In this document: positions 49,056 to 61,085 of the stretch, one piece after another
Numbering within the stretch: the first letter of the stretch is position 1
Layout of the letters: every line of letters begins with the position of its first letter
Assembly: GCA_963816795.1 (NCBI GenBank)
Contig: CAWFLT010000012.1
Coordinates: forward strand, 248,001 to 312,000
Source: CAWFLT01 sp963816795
GTDB taxonomy: Bacteria > Acidobacteriota > Vicinamibacteria > Vicinamibacterales > SCN-69-37
DNA: 64,000 bases
Direction: 5' to 3'
The notes under the pieces: model-generated
What the model saw: only the letters and a program-made list of their open reading frames with translations
What the model was told of the DNA's origin: nothing
The model's database searches: none
Position numbers and translations under genes: made by a program

Positions 49056-50825
49056 TCACGAAAACACGTTCGGCATCAGCGATCGAGCGTCTCGCCGCGG
49101 CGGAACAGCGCGCGAGCGTCGTCGAGCGCGCGTCTCGACGACCGCGCGTGTCGGCGGCGGCCGAGGAGCAGCGTCGACGCCGGTCGTCACGCGACGCGCC
49201 GAACGGGTTGGCGAGCGATGTCGAAGAGCGACCGCTTCGGCGGGTAGACCACCAGATCGACGCTCCTGGCGCGGATCGAGGCGCGCCGCTCCTTGGCGAT
49301 GCGGATCGCGCGGTCGAGGCCGCCGAGCTCGTCGACGAGGCCGCGCTCGCGCGCCTGCCGGCCGGTCCAGACGCGGCCCTGCGCGACGGCGTCGATCTTC
49401 GCCGTCGGCTGCTTGCCGGCCCTCGGCGACGCGCGACAGGAACAGGTCGTAGGTCGCCTGCATCTGCTCTTCGACGCGCGCCCGCTCGTCGGGCGAGAAC
49501 GGCCGGAACGGCGAGTAGATCTCGGCGAACTGGCCGTCGCGTCACGCCCTCGGTGCCGACGCCGAGCTTGTCGAGCGCGCCCTTCAGCACGAACTTGCCG
49601 GTCACGACGCCGATCGAGCCGGTGAGCGTGCCCGGCTGCGCGACGATCGCGTGCGCCGGCACGGCGATGTAGTAGCCGCCCGACGCGGCCACGTCGCCCA
49701 TCGACACGATGACGCGGCTTGACGTCGCGCGTGAGCATCAGCTCGCGCCAGATGACCTCGGACGCGATCGCCGATCCGCCCGGGCTGTCGATGCGGACGA
49801 CGATCGCCCGCACGGACGGATCGACGCGCACCTTGCGCAGCCACTGGACGAACGTGTCCGACCCGACGCACGGCGCCGCCGGCGCCGTCGAAGGCGCTCT
49901 TGCCGCTCGCGATCGTGCCGACGGCGTAGAGCAGCGCGATGCGGCGCGCCGCTCGCGCGCGGCCCGATCGGCCGCGGCACCCGCGCGTACGTCTCGCCGT
50001 CGAGCCGGCTGCGTGCCCTGCGATCGGGCGCCGTCGTCGTCGAGCTGATCCTCGTAGGCGAGCGCGTCGACGAGCCCGGCCTTGAGCGCCGCCTCGGCCA
50101 GGTACGGCCCGCCGTCGATCGATCCGCGCGGACGTCGGCGTCCGGCCGTCTTGCGGCCGGCGGCGATCGCGCGGACGAGCTCGTCGTACCAGTCGCGGTT
50201 GAGCGACTGCGTCATCTCGCGATGCGCCGGCGTGAAGCGCCTTCTCGGTGAAGGTGTTCGACGCCGTCTTGTAGTCGCCGATGTGCAGCAGGTCGGGATA
50301 CGACGCCGATCTTGTCGAGCGCGCCGCGGAAGAACAGCTCGTAGGTCGCGAGGCCGCGCAGGTCGAGCTGGCCGGCCGGCATCATCACGATCGCGGTCGG
50401 CGGCCGACGCGAGGTAGTACTCCTGCGCGCCGCCGGACTCGAGATACGCGGTCACGCGGCTTCCCGGACGTCTTGAAGTCCTCGAGCGCCTCGCGCACTT
50501 CCTGCAGCTGCGCCCACAGCGCGCCGGCGGCCTGCGGCATGATGACGAGCGTCTTGACGCGCGTGTCGGTCTTGGCCTTGCGAATCGCCTCGATCGTCTG
50601 CGCGCAGCGTCGGCGGCGCGCGGACGAACTGACTGAAGACGTCGGTCGGCTCGATCTCGCTGAACGGCGCGCTGAATCGGCAGGTAGAGCGTGGCGTTCG
50701 ACGGGACAGCCGGCGGCGGCGGACTGGCGAACAGGCTCACGAACAACCACGGCGGCCATCGACGCCATCGTGCCGAAAACGATCAGGAAGATGACGACGA
50801 TCACTACCACGGCGTGACGACACAA
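49056..50825 (-). CDS. sppA: Signal peptide peptidase SppA, 67-kDa type, frameshifted
   Basis: N-terminal transmembrane helix (HAVVVIVVIFLIVFGTMASMAAVVV), then two related ClpP-like halves: TRVKTLVIMPQ...LWAQLQEVREAL, VTAYLESGGAQEYYLAS, WYDELVRAIAAGR, and VRAIVVRIDSPGGSAIASEVIWREL, VIVSMGDVAASGGYYIAVPAHAIVAQPGTLTGSIGV (catalytic Ser). The C terminus ends LMPNVFS. Degrades leftover signal peptides in the inner membrane. The start is TTG 50825 or an indel-damaged GTG one base away, both behind an aggag. Many indels. Confidence 0.87.
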
Positions 50826-50855
50826 GGACTCCTGCTCGGCAGTATAGTGGGTCTC

Positions 50856-51118
50856 AAAACCTCAACGTGAAGGACGTGAAGCTTCAGAAGCACATGAAGG
50901 ACGCTCGGAAATGACTCGGCAGCCTGGCGTCATGCGACGGGGCGGGATGGTCGCGGCCGGTGACTGAACGATTAGAGAGAACAGGACGAGGTTCAGTCAC
51001 CGGCCACGACCATCCCACCCCGTCCGCGGCCCACGGCCGCGGGGCGGGCATCGCCCGCCCTGACGCGAGGCCCTTCACGCGTCTTCAGTCCTTCACGTGC
51101 TTCATGTTGAGGTTTTTT
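50856..51118. repeat. Nested palindromic element of about 263 bp between sppA and galM
   Basis: Outer arms 50856-50881 (aaaacctcaacgtgaagg...) and 51091-51118 (inverted, ending ttgaggttttt). Inside, arms 50938-50969 and 50991-51022 pair over 32 bases with two mismatches and a 21-base loop. Two more perfect small hairpins follow (ccgcggcc/ggccgcgg at 51024-51042; ggcgggc/gcccgcc near 51043-51060). No coding potential. The outer ends match the right end of the 14137-14509 region. This fills the 321-bp gap between the two gene starts. Confidence 0.85.
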
Positions 51119-51146
51119 GCAAGCACCCGTCAGACATAGGAACGCC

Positions 51147-52240
51147 ATGACACGCCTCGACTCAGCACCCATTCGGCCGAGATGCCGGACGGCACGGCCG
51201 TCGATCTCTTCACCCTGACCAATGCGCACGGCATCGAGGTGCGCGTGATCACCTACGGCGGCGTCATCGTCTCGCTCAAGACGCCCGATCGGCACGGCGC
51301 GCTTCGACGACATCGTGCTCGGGCTTCGACGATCTACCGTCGTATCTCACCAAGTCGCGCTACTTCGGCTGCGTCATCGGCCGCTACGGCAACCGCATCG
51401 CGGGCGGGCCGGTTCACGCTGGACGGCGCACCTACACGCTCGCGACCAACAACGGGCCCGAATCACCTGCACGGCGGACCGAAAGGCTGGGACAAGGTAT
51501 CTGGATCGCGGAGCCGTTCCGAACGGACCGACGGCGTCGGCGTCGTGCTGAGCTACACGAGCGCGGACGGCGAGGAAGGCTATCCGGGCGAGGTCGCGCG
51601 CCGATCGTCACCTACACGCTGACCGATCAAGAACGAGCTCTCGGTCGACTACCAGGCGACGACGGACAAGCCGACGGTCGTCAATCTGACGCAGCACACG
51701 TACTTCAACCTCGCCGGGCACGCACGCCAGATGACGTCACTCGCGGCCACGAGCTGCATGATGCATGCGGACCAGCTTCACGCCGGTGGACACGACGCTG
51801 ATTCCGACCGGCGAGCTCGCGAGCGTCGCTGGCACGCCGTTCGACTTCCGGACGCTGACGCGCCATCGGCGCACGCATCGACGACGCGCACGAGCAGCTC
51901 AGCGCGGGCAAGGGCTACGACCACAACTTCGTGCTGACGCGAGACGGCCGCCGGGCCTCGTGCCGGCGGCGCAGCGTGATCGATCCGCTGACCGGCCGGA
52001 CGCTCGACGTCGTCGACGACCGAGCCGGGAATGCAGTTCTATTCCGGGAACTTCCTCGACGGCAGCTCGAGGGCAAGGGCGGACGGACGCTATCGGACGC
52101 CGATCGGGGTTCTGCCTCGAGACGCAGCACTTCCCGGACTCGCCCAATCACGCGAACTTCCCGTCGACCGTGCTGCGGCCGGGCGAAGAGCTTACCGGTC
52201 GCGAGACCGTCTTCAGGTTCGGCGTCGACGCCAGTAGCGC
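51147..52240 (+). CDS. galM: Aldose 1-epimerase, frameshifted
   Basis: Mutarotase interconverting alpha and beta aldoses. Segments: AEMPDGTAVDLFTLTNAHGIEVRVITYGGVIVSLKTPD, IGRYGNRIA, NHLHGGPKGWDK (catalytic His), VVNLTQHTYFNLAG (second His), ADQFTPVDTTLIPTGE, CLETQHFPDSPNHANFPS (catalytic Glu region). ATG 51147 with aggaa upstream. No signal peptide seen, although several family members are exported. The 3' end is blurred by indels and meets the convergent mscS gene. Confidence 0.87.
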
Positions 52241-53243
52241 GGCGACGGCGATGCCTTCCTGCTGGAATCGCACGTGCAGGCGCTTGCAGGAACTCGTGCC
52301 GGAGCAGGACCTGATCCGAAAGCTCGCGCGCGCGCAGACCCGACGATCAACCGCACGCCGAGGTCCGCGAAGGCCATCGAACCGAACGGCCGGCTCGAAG
52401 TCCGGGCATCGCCGCCCGTGACTCCGTCATGCACCTCGCGCGCGACTTCCATCGTCGACGCGCTCGACCTTCGCCAGATCGCTCGCGAATCGACGACGAC
52501 ATCGACGCCCGATCCCGACTTCGCGCGTCGGCAGGCTGTAGTTGGTGACGATCGCCTGCGAGACCTTCGCGTTGGGCACGATGACGGTGCTCGCCGGACG
52601 GGCGCCTGGATGCGGGTCGAGTGCCAGTTGAAGTCCGTGACGTGCCCTCTCGACGCCGGAATCGAGCCGCACGTAGTCGCCGATTCCGCACCTGGCCGCA
52701 CCAGCGTGACGAAGATGCCGGCGAAGAGGTTCGACAGCGGATCCTGCAGCGCGAGCGCGACGGCGAGGCCGCCGACGCCGAGCGCCGCGAGCATCGGCGT
52801 GATGTTCACGCCGAGGCCGTCAGAATGACGAGCAGGCCGACGGCGAGGACGACCATCCGCACGATGATTGCGTACGAGCCCGGAGACCGGTGCGCCGTTG
52901 GACGTCGCGCGCGGCCGAAAATCGCCGATGAGCCGGCCGGCGATGGCCGCTGCGGCAAGCGTCACCGACACGAAGCCGAGCATCTTGATGAGGGTGAGCG
53001 CCAGCATCAACCAGTTCGGCCGGCAGCGGCCAGTAGTCGAGCGACATCCAGACGCCGAGGAGCAGGCTCCAGAACGGGATCCGGCGCCTGAGCTCTCCGA
53101 TGACGACGTCGTCCCAACCGATGCTGCGTTTTCTTCGCGACCGGCGGAGCCCGGCGAAACACGACGAGGTTGATGAGGATGGCCAAGGCCGTACGGCCAC
53201 CGATCGTGCCGGCCGTCCAGAGGACGCGTCGAGGAGCGGCCAT
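52213..53243 (-). CDS. MscS-family mechanosensitive channel, frameshifted
   Basis: About 340 residues: MAAPRRVLWTAGTIGGRTALAILINLVVF, two to three further helices (IPFWSLLLGVWMSLDYWPL, LMLALTLIKMLGFVSVTLAAAAIAGRL), then the pore-lining TM3 (MLAALGVGGLAVALALQDPLSNLFAGIFVTLVRP) and the beta domain (VEGHVTDFNWHSTRI, TVIVPNAKVSQAIVTNYSLP). Releases solutes on osmotic downshock. Start ATG 53243; the 3' end overlaps the end of galM in this sequence, perhaps because of indels. Confidence 0.85.
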
Positions 53244-53274
53244 GGGGTGAGGCGGAACACCATGGGGCATTATT

Positions 53275-53310
53275 GTCAAACTTCGAACTTCGAACTTCAA
53301 ACTTCGGACT
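53275..53310. repeat. acttcgaactt micro-repeats upstream of mscS
   Basis: Tandem aaacttcgaacttcgaacttc units followed by aaacttcggactt, the same motif as at 15373-15412, in the divergent gap between mscS and the M16 peptidase. Confidence 0.7.
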
Positions 53311-53381
53311 TTTGATCTCCTGCCCAGGGTTCGTCGACACGCTCCTTGACCAGCCTGGACCCCGGTTCAATAATCGATGCC

Positions 53382-56231
53382 ATGACACTGCCCTGTTCGC
53401 ACCACGTTCCTGATCGCCGGTTCGTTGCCGTCGCTGGCCTGACCGCGATGGCGCAGCAGGGCGCCGCGACGCCAGAAGCCGCGCCGCTCACTCAGCAGAT
53501 TCCCGTCGATCCGCAGATCACGACGGGCAAGCTCCCGAACGGCCTGCGCTACTACGTCCGCGCGAACAAACGGCCCGAGAAGCGCGCGGAGCTGCGGCTC
53601 GTCGTCAACGCCGGCTCGATGCTCGAGGACGACGACCAGCGCGGGCTCGCGCACTTCGTCGAGCACATGGCGTTCAACGGCACGAAGAACTTCCCGAAGC
53701 AGGACGTCGTCAACTTCATGCAGTCGATCGGCATGCGGTTCGGCGCGCACGTCAACGCGTACACGAGCTTCGACGAGACGGTCTACATGCTGCAGGTGCC
53801 GACCGACAAGCCGGACGTGCGTCGCGCAAAGCGTTCGAGATCCTCGAGGACTGGGCGCAGCAACGTCACGTTCGATCCGGCCGAGGTCGACAAGGAGCGC
53901 GGCGTCGTCATCGAGGAGTGGCGCCTCGGCCGCGGCGCGGGCGCGCGCATGCTCGACAAGCAGTTGCCGGTGCTGCTCAAGGGCTCGCGCTACGCCGAGC
54001 GGCTTCCGATCGGCAAGAAGGAGATCCTCGAGAGCTTCAAGCACGATCGGCTGACGAAGTTCTACACGGACTGGTATCGGCCCGACCTGATGGCGGTCAT
54101 CGCGGTCGGCGATTTCGACAAGACCGCGATCGAGGCGCATGATCAAGGAGCGGTTCGCCGGGCTGACGAATCCCGGCGGCGCCGCGGCCGCGCCCGAGCC
54201 TACGACGTGCCCGACCAGCCGGGCACGCTCTACGCGATGGCGACCGACAAGGAAGCGACTCCGACGTCGGTCAGCGTCTACAGCAAGATGCCGGCTCCGC
54301 GATCAGACGACGGTCGGCGCGTACCGGCAGCAGATCGTCGAGGGCCTGTTCACGGGCATGCTGAACGCCGCGCTTCACCGAGATCGCCCAGAAGCCGGAC
54401 GCGCCGTTCCTGGGCGCCGGCGCGGGCCGCGGGCTGTTCGTGCGCACCAAGGAAGCGTCGATGCTCAGCGCGACGGTCAAGGACGACGACATCGATCGCG
54501 GGCTCGACGCGCTCTTCACCGAGGCGGAGCGCGTCGTGCGGTTCGGCTTCACGCACACGGAGTTCGACCGGCAGAAGCGCAACGTGCTGCGCGGCCTCGA
54601 GCGCGCCGTCGCCGAGAAGGACAACGCAGCCGTCGTCGCCGCTGGCCGCCGAGTACATCGCGCAACTTCCTGCAGGAGGAGCCGATTCCCGGCATCGTCT
54701 ACGAGAACGCGCTCTACCAGCGGTTCGTCCCGGAGATCACGCTCGGCGAGGTCAACGGCCTCGCGAAGGAATGGGCGCCGGATGGCAATCGCGTCGTCGT
54801 CGTGAGCGCGCCGCAGAAAGCCGGGCCTGACGCTGCCCGACGAGAAGAAGCTGGCCGCGACGATCACGGCGGCCGCGTCGAAGCCGCTGCAGCCCTACGT
54901 CGACACGACGTCCGATCAGCCGCTGCTCGAGACGCCGCCGACGCCGGGCACCGTCGACGAAGACGACGAGCAAGCGCGAGTTCGAGCATCACGGAGTGGG
55001 AGCTGTCGAACGGCGTCAAGGTCGTGCTGCAAGCCGACGACGTTCAAGCAGGACGAGGTGCGTCTTCCGGGCGTTCGAGCCCCGGCGGCACGTCGCTCGC
55101 GAGCGACGCCGACTTCGTCTCGGCGACGACGGCCGCGCAGGTCGTGCAGGCCGGCGGACTGGGCAAGTTCAGCGCGCTCGAGCTGCAGAAGATGCTGACC
55201 GGCAAGGTCGCGTCGGCCGCGTCCCGTCATCGGACACCGACGAAGGCCTGTCCGGCGGCGGCTCCGCGCAAGGACCTCGAGACGATGTTCCAGCTCATCT
55301 ACCTGCGGTTCATGCAGCCGCGGGCCGACGCGACGATCTTCGGCGTCATCACGATCGCAGACCAAGGCGACGCTCGCCAATCAGAAATCGAGCCGGAGTT
55401 TGCTTCTCCGAGGCGCTCGAGGGCGCGCTCAGCCAGAATCATTTCCGCGCCCGCCCGTTCACGTCCGAGCTGATCGACGAGATGAACCTCGACGAAGTCG
55501 CTCGCGTTCTACAAGGACCGTTTCGCCGACGCGAGCGACTTCACGTTTACGTCTTCGTCGGCAGCTTCGACCTCGCGACGATGAAGCCGCTCGTCGAGCG
55601 CTACCTGGGCGGCCTGCCGTCGTCCGGCCGCAAGGAGTCGTGGAAGGACACTGGGCCGCATCCTGCGCGCGGCGTCGTCACGAAGGAGGTCGACAAGGGC
55701 ATCGAGCCCAAGAGCCAGGCCGCCCTGGTCTTCACCGGATCGTTTGACTACGACCAGGACAACCGGATCGCGATTCGCGCGATGTCCGAGATCCTCCAGA
55801 ACCGCTTGCGCGATGTCCTGCGCGAGGACCTCGGCGGCACGTACAGCGTGGGCGTCTCGCCCAGGTACGACAAGGTGCCGCAGCAGGAATACGCATCTCG
55901 ATCGAATTCGGGGCGCAGCCCGATCGGCTCGACGCGCTGATCAAGACCGTCTTCGAGCAGATCGAGCTGCTCAAGACCAACGGGCCGACGGCACAGCAGG
56001 TCGCGGACGTGAAGGAGATCTCCTGCGCGACTTCGAGCAGAGCACCAAGAAGAACGGCTACCTGCTCAACCAGATCTCGCTGCGCTACCAGTTCGGCGAG
56101 AGACAAGGCGATCTTCATGGGATTCCGGAGCTGTACCGGAAGGTCAGCCGGCCACCGTTCAGGACGCGGCGAAGACGTATCTCGACATCAGCAACTACGT
56201 GCGAGTGACGCTGTTGCCGGAGAAGAAGTGA
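53382..56231 (+). CDS. Secreted M16-family (pitrilysin-like) zinc peptidase, two-domain, frameshifted
   Basis: About 945 residues. After a frameshifted leader, IPVDPQITTGKLPNGLRYYVRANKRPEKRAELRLVV and the inverted zinc motif GLAHFVEHMAFNG (HxxEH), with downstream Glu in KERGVVIEEWRLG. The second half carries an inactive M16 domain (ELSNGVKVVLQ, LYLRFMQPRADATIF, TYVFVGSFDLATMKPLVERYLGGLPS, ISVGVSPRYDKVPQQEY). Ends VRVTLLPEKK at tga 56229-56231, ten bases from the convergent S9 gene. Many indels after 53820. Confidence 0.88.
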
Positions 56232-56240
56232 GGGCCGGCG

Positions 56241-58698
<2,458 letters not shown>

Positions 58699-58799
58699 AG
58701 GGACACCCGTCGAGGCGCATCCTAGCACCAGGATGACCGTGGCGTGCAGCGTGCGCGTCTAATGAGCCGATAACTTCAGCTACACTCTGTCCGGCTCCC

Positions 58800-59969
58800 A
58801 TGCTCCCCACAGACGGGCAGCGCCTTCACGTCCTGGACGTGCTTCGCGGCCTCGCTCTCGTCGGCATGTTCCTGGTGCACTTCAGCAACTACTCGACCGG
58901 TGGCGGCTGGTTGGAGCGCATCTACGAACAGGCCGTCACGCTCTTCTTCGAAGAGCGCTTCTGGGCGATGTTCGGCATCCTGTTCGGCGTGGGCGTTGCG
59001 ATTCAGTTCCGCCGCGCCGACGCGCGGGGCGAGCCGTACCTCGCGACGTACTTCCGGCGGCTCGCGATGCTGGCCGTTTTCGGATTCATCGCGCACGGCA
59101 TCTTCGGCTTCAACGTGCTGCTCGGTTACGCCATCTGGGGGATTGTCCTGCCGGCCGTACGGAAGTGGTCAGTCTCCGCACTCGTCGTGGCGCTCCTCGT
59201 CAGCGCGATGTCGGCGAACCTGTACTTCCTCGCGCGCGCGTCGTACGGAGTGGCCGCGCTCGGCGAGGAGGGCTTCAAAGCCGAGCGCAGCCGCGTCTCC
59301 AAAGCGACGCGCAGTTTTGTGGAGACCAACAACGCGGCGCAGGACTCGACGGACTTCCGTGAGGTGGTGGCCGCACGTCTGCAGAAGATGCCGTGGTTCT
59401 ACACGCAGTGGTACTCGTTCCTGCCGGCCAACACGCTCACGCTGTTTCTGCTCGGCGTACTCGGGCTCCGGTTGGGGCTCTTCGACGAGCCCGGCCGTCA
59501 CACACGATTGATCGTTGGCCTCATGGTCTTCGGCATCGCTTCGTTGGCATTCGAGACCTGGGCGCCTCAGCGTGCGCCCGTTGAGGGCACGCCGTTGCTG
59601 CGCGAGATGTTCCTGTCGCAGCTCGCCAGCGGTTTCGGCCTGATCCGAGGCATGTGGCTCGCCTTCACATACATGGGTGTCGTGCTGCTGTTGGTCGCGC
59701 GCAATCCCGTGTGGTTGAAACGCCTGGCCGTGCTCGGATGGCCCGGACGCACCGCGCTCACGAGCTACATGAGCCAGATCATCATTCTGGATCTGACGTT
59801 CTCGAACTATGCGCTCGGACTTGCCGTGACGCCGTTCGTTGGAGCGGGAGCGGCCGTGCTGCTCGTCCTTGTGAATGTGGCGTTCAGCCGCTGGTGGCTG
59901 CAGCGGCATTCGTACGGCCCGCTCGAATGGTTGTGGCGATCGGCCACCTACGGGCGCTGGGCCTCGTGA
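58800..59969 (+). CDS. DUF418-family integral membrane protein
   Basis: 389 residues, about ten transmembrane helices. Starts MLPTDGQRLHVLDVLRGLALVGMFLVHF, has LFEERFWAMFGILFGVGVAIQFRRA (typical of the acyltransferase-like DUF418/YeiB proteins) and a C-terminal WPGRTALTSYMSQIIILDLTFSNYALGL with RWWLQRHSYGPLEWLWRSATYG. Family function is unknown. Frame intact. Confidence 0.88.
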   Translation: MLPTDGQRLHVLDVLRGLALVGMFLVHFSNYSTGGGWLERIYEQAVTLFFEERFWAMFGILFGVGVAIQFRRADARGEPYLATYFRRLAMLAVFGFIAHGIFGFNVLLGYAIWGIVLPAVRKWSVSALVVALLVSAMSANLYFLARASYGVAALGEEGFKAERSRVSKATRSFVETNNAAQDSTDFREVVAARLQKMPWFYTQWYSFLPANTLTLFLLGVLGLRLGLFDEPGRHTRLIVGLMVFGIASLAFETWAPQRAPVEGTPLLREMFLSQLASGFGLIRGMWLAFTYMGVVLLLVARNPVWLKRLAVLGWPGRTALTSYMSQIIILDLTFSNYALGLAVTPFVGAGAAVLLVLVNVAFSRWWLQRHSYGPLEWLWRSATYGRWAS

Positions 59970-59976
59970 GACGCGA

Positions 59977-61075
59977 TCATTTCGTCAACAGCTTCTGATA
60001 GTAGGCCCGGGCCCTGTCGATCGCTGCCTTGAATGCGGCGCGCTCGGCGTCCGATCGCCAGCGGCCCTTCTCTACCCGCGTCCAGATGGCATCGCAGGTG
60101 TCCATCAGGAACTGGACGTCCGCCGGCTTCACGTACTTTTTCCCGCCCCGCACCACATAGACCGCACTCGTCTGAGCGAACGCGTAGTCATCCCCGAGAT
60201 ACTTCGATTTCGGTCCCGTGGTCCGCGCCGCCACCCAACCGCCCACCGGCACATTTACGGAGCCCTCAAAGCTCAGCTTCAATGGATCGGTCGCGCGCAC
60301 GGTCTGCACGATCTCGCCGTTCACCAGGATCTCGAGCGTCTCAACCGGCGCGATCGACGTGACGTCGGCCTTGACGCGCAGGGCCGCCGGCGCCGCCGCC
60401 GGAAGCGCGAGCTCGTCCCCAGGCTCGCGGCCCTCGACGGTCAGGAACAGCAGTGGCCCCGTGGAGAAGAACGTGCGGCCCTGCTTGATCGCCTCGAGCC
60501 AGCGCTGGTGCGTGAGCGGGCCGGACAGGTGCGCAAACGTGCGATCGGATCCCGGCGGCGGATCGAGGAAGACGTCGGAGAAGTTGTCCGTGCCGCCGGT
60601 GGCGGCGATTCGGAAGCCGGCGTTCAGCAGCCGGTAGTAGAAATCCGCCGAGGCCAGCTCGTCCGACCACAGCGCACCGATGTCGTAGTAGTCGCCGAGA
60701 CCAAGCGCCAGATCGACCGCAATCAGCGTGGAGGCGGCGTTTTGCGGCGTCCGCGGCACTCCCTGATACGGATGCATGAAGCCGGCGATGCCGCCCTGCG
60801 CCCGTGCGCCGTCCAGATACACGTGCTCGAGCGACGGCTGCGAATAGGCGGTGCCGCCGGCGCCGCCGACGAACGGCAGAATGAACTCGCGCACCCCGAT
60901 CATGCCGATGTGGCCCAGGCTGCCGCGATACTCCTGCGCGTACTGAAGGATGTGCGCTGCGGTGGACAGCGGGCTCGGTTTCCCGGTGAGATCGCCCCAT
61001 CTGCCCATCAGCCGCGTGCCGTCCATGTGAATCAGCGCGTGCGTCACGTTGAGATCTTCCGCCACGAGCTGCCGG
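59977..61075 (-). CDS. CehA/McbA-type metallohydrolase (PHP-like), N terminus missing at a junction
   Basis: C-terminal about 365 residues: NVTHALIHMDG..., GHIGMIGVREFILPFVGGAGGTAYS, GGIAGFMHPYQGVP, VDLALGLGDYYDIGALWSDELASADFYYRLLNAGFRIAATGGTDNFSD and FSTGPLLFLTVEG are typical of the CehA/McbA group of predicted exported metal-dependent hydrolases. The frame ends abruptly at about 61075 with no signal peptide or first His motif, where the sequence becomes a histidine kinase gene. The 3' part is clean. The substrate is unknown. Confidence 0.8.
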
Positions 61076-61085
61076 AAATTCCGCC
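61070..61085. other. Probable chimeric junction between two genomes
   Basis: On the minus strand the kinase C terminus (GTLIEIAFPGTPLAAEFPA) passes into the hydrolase frame (QLVAEDLNVTHA) within a few bases (ggaatttccggcagctc). The kinase has no stop and the hydrolase no start, and taxonomy-like signatures and indel density change at the same point. Confidence 0.7.
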
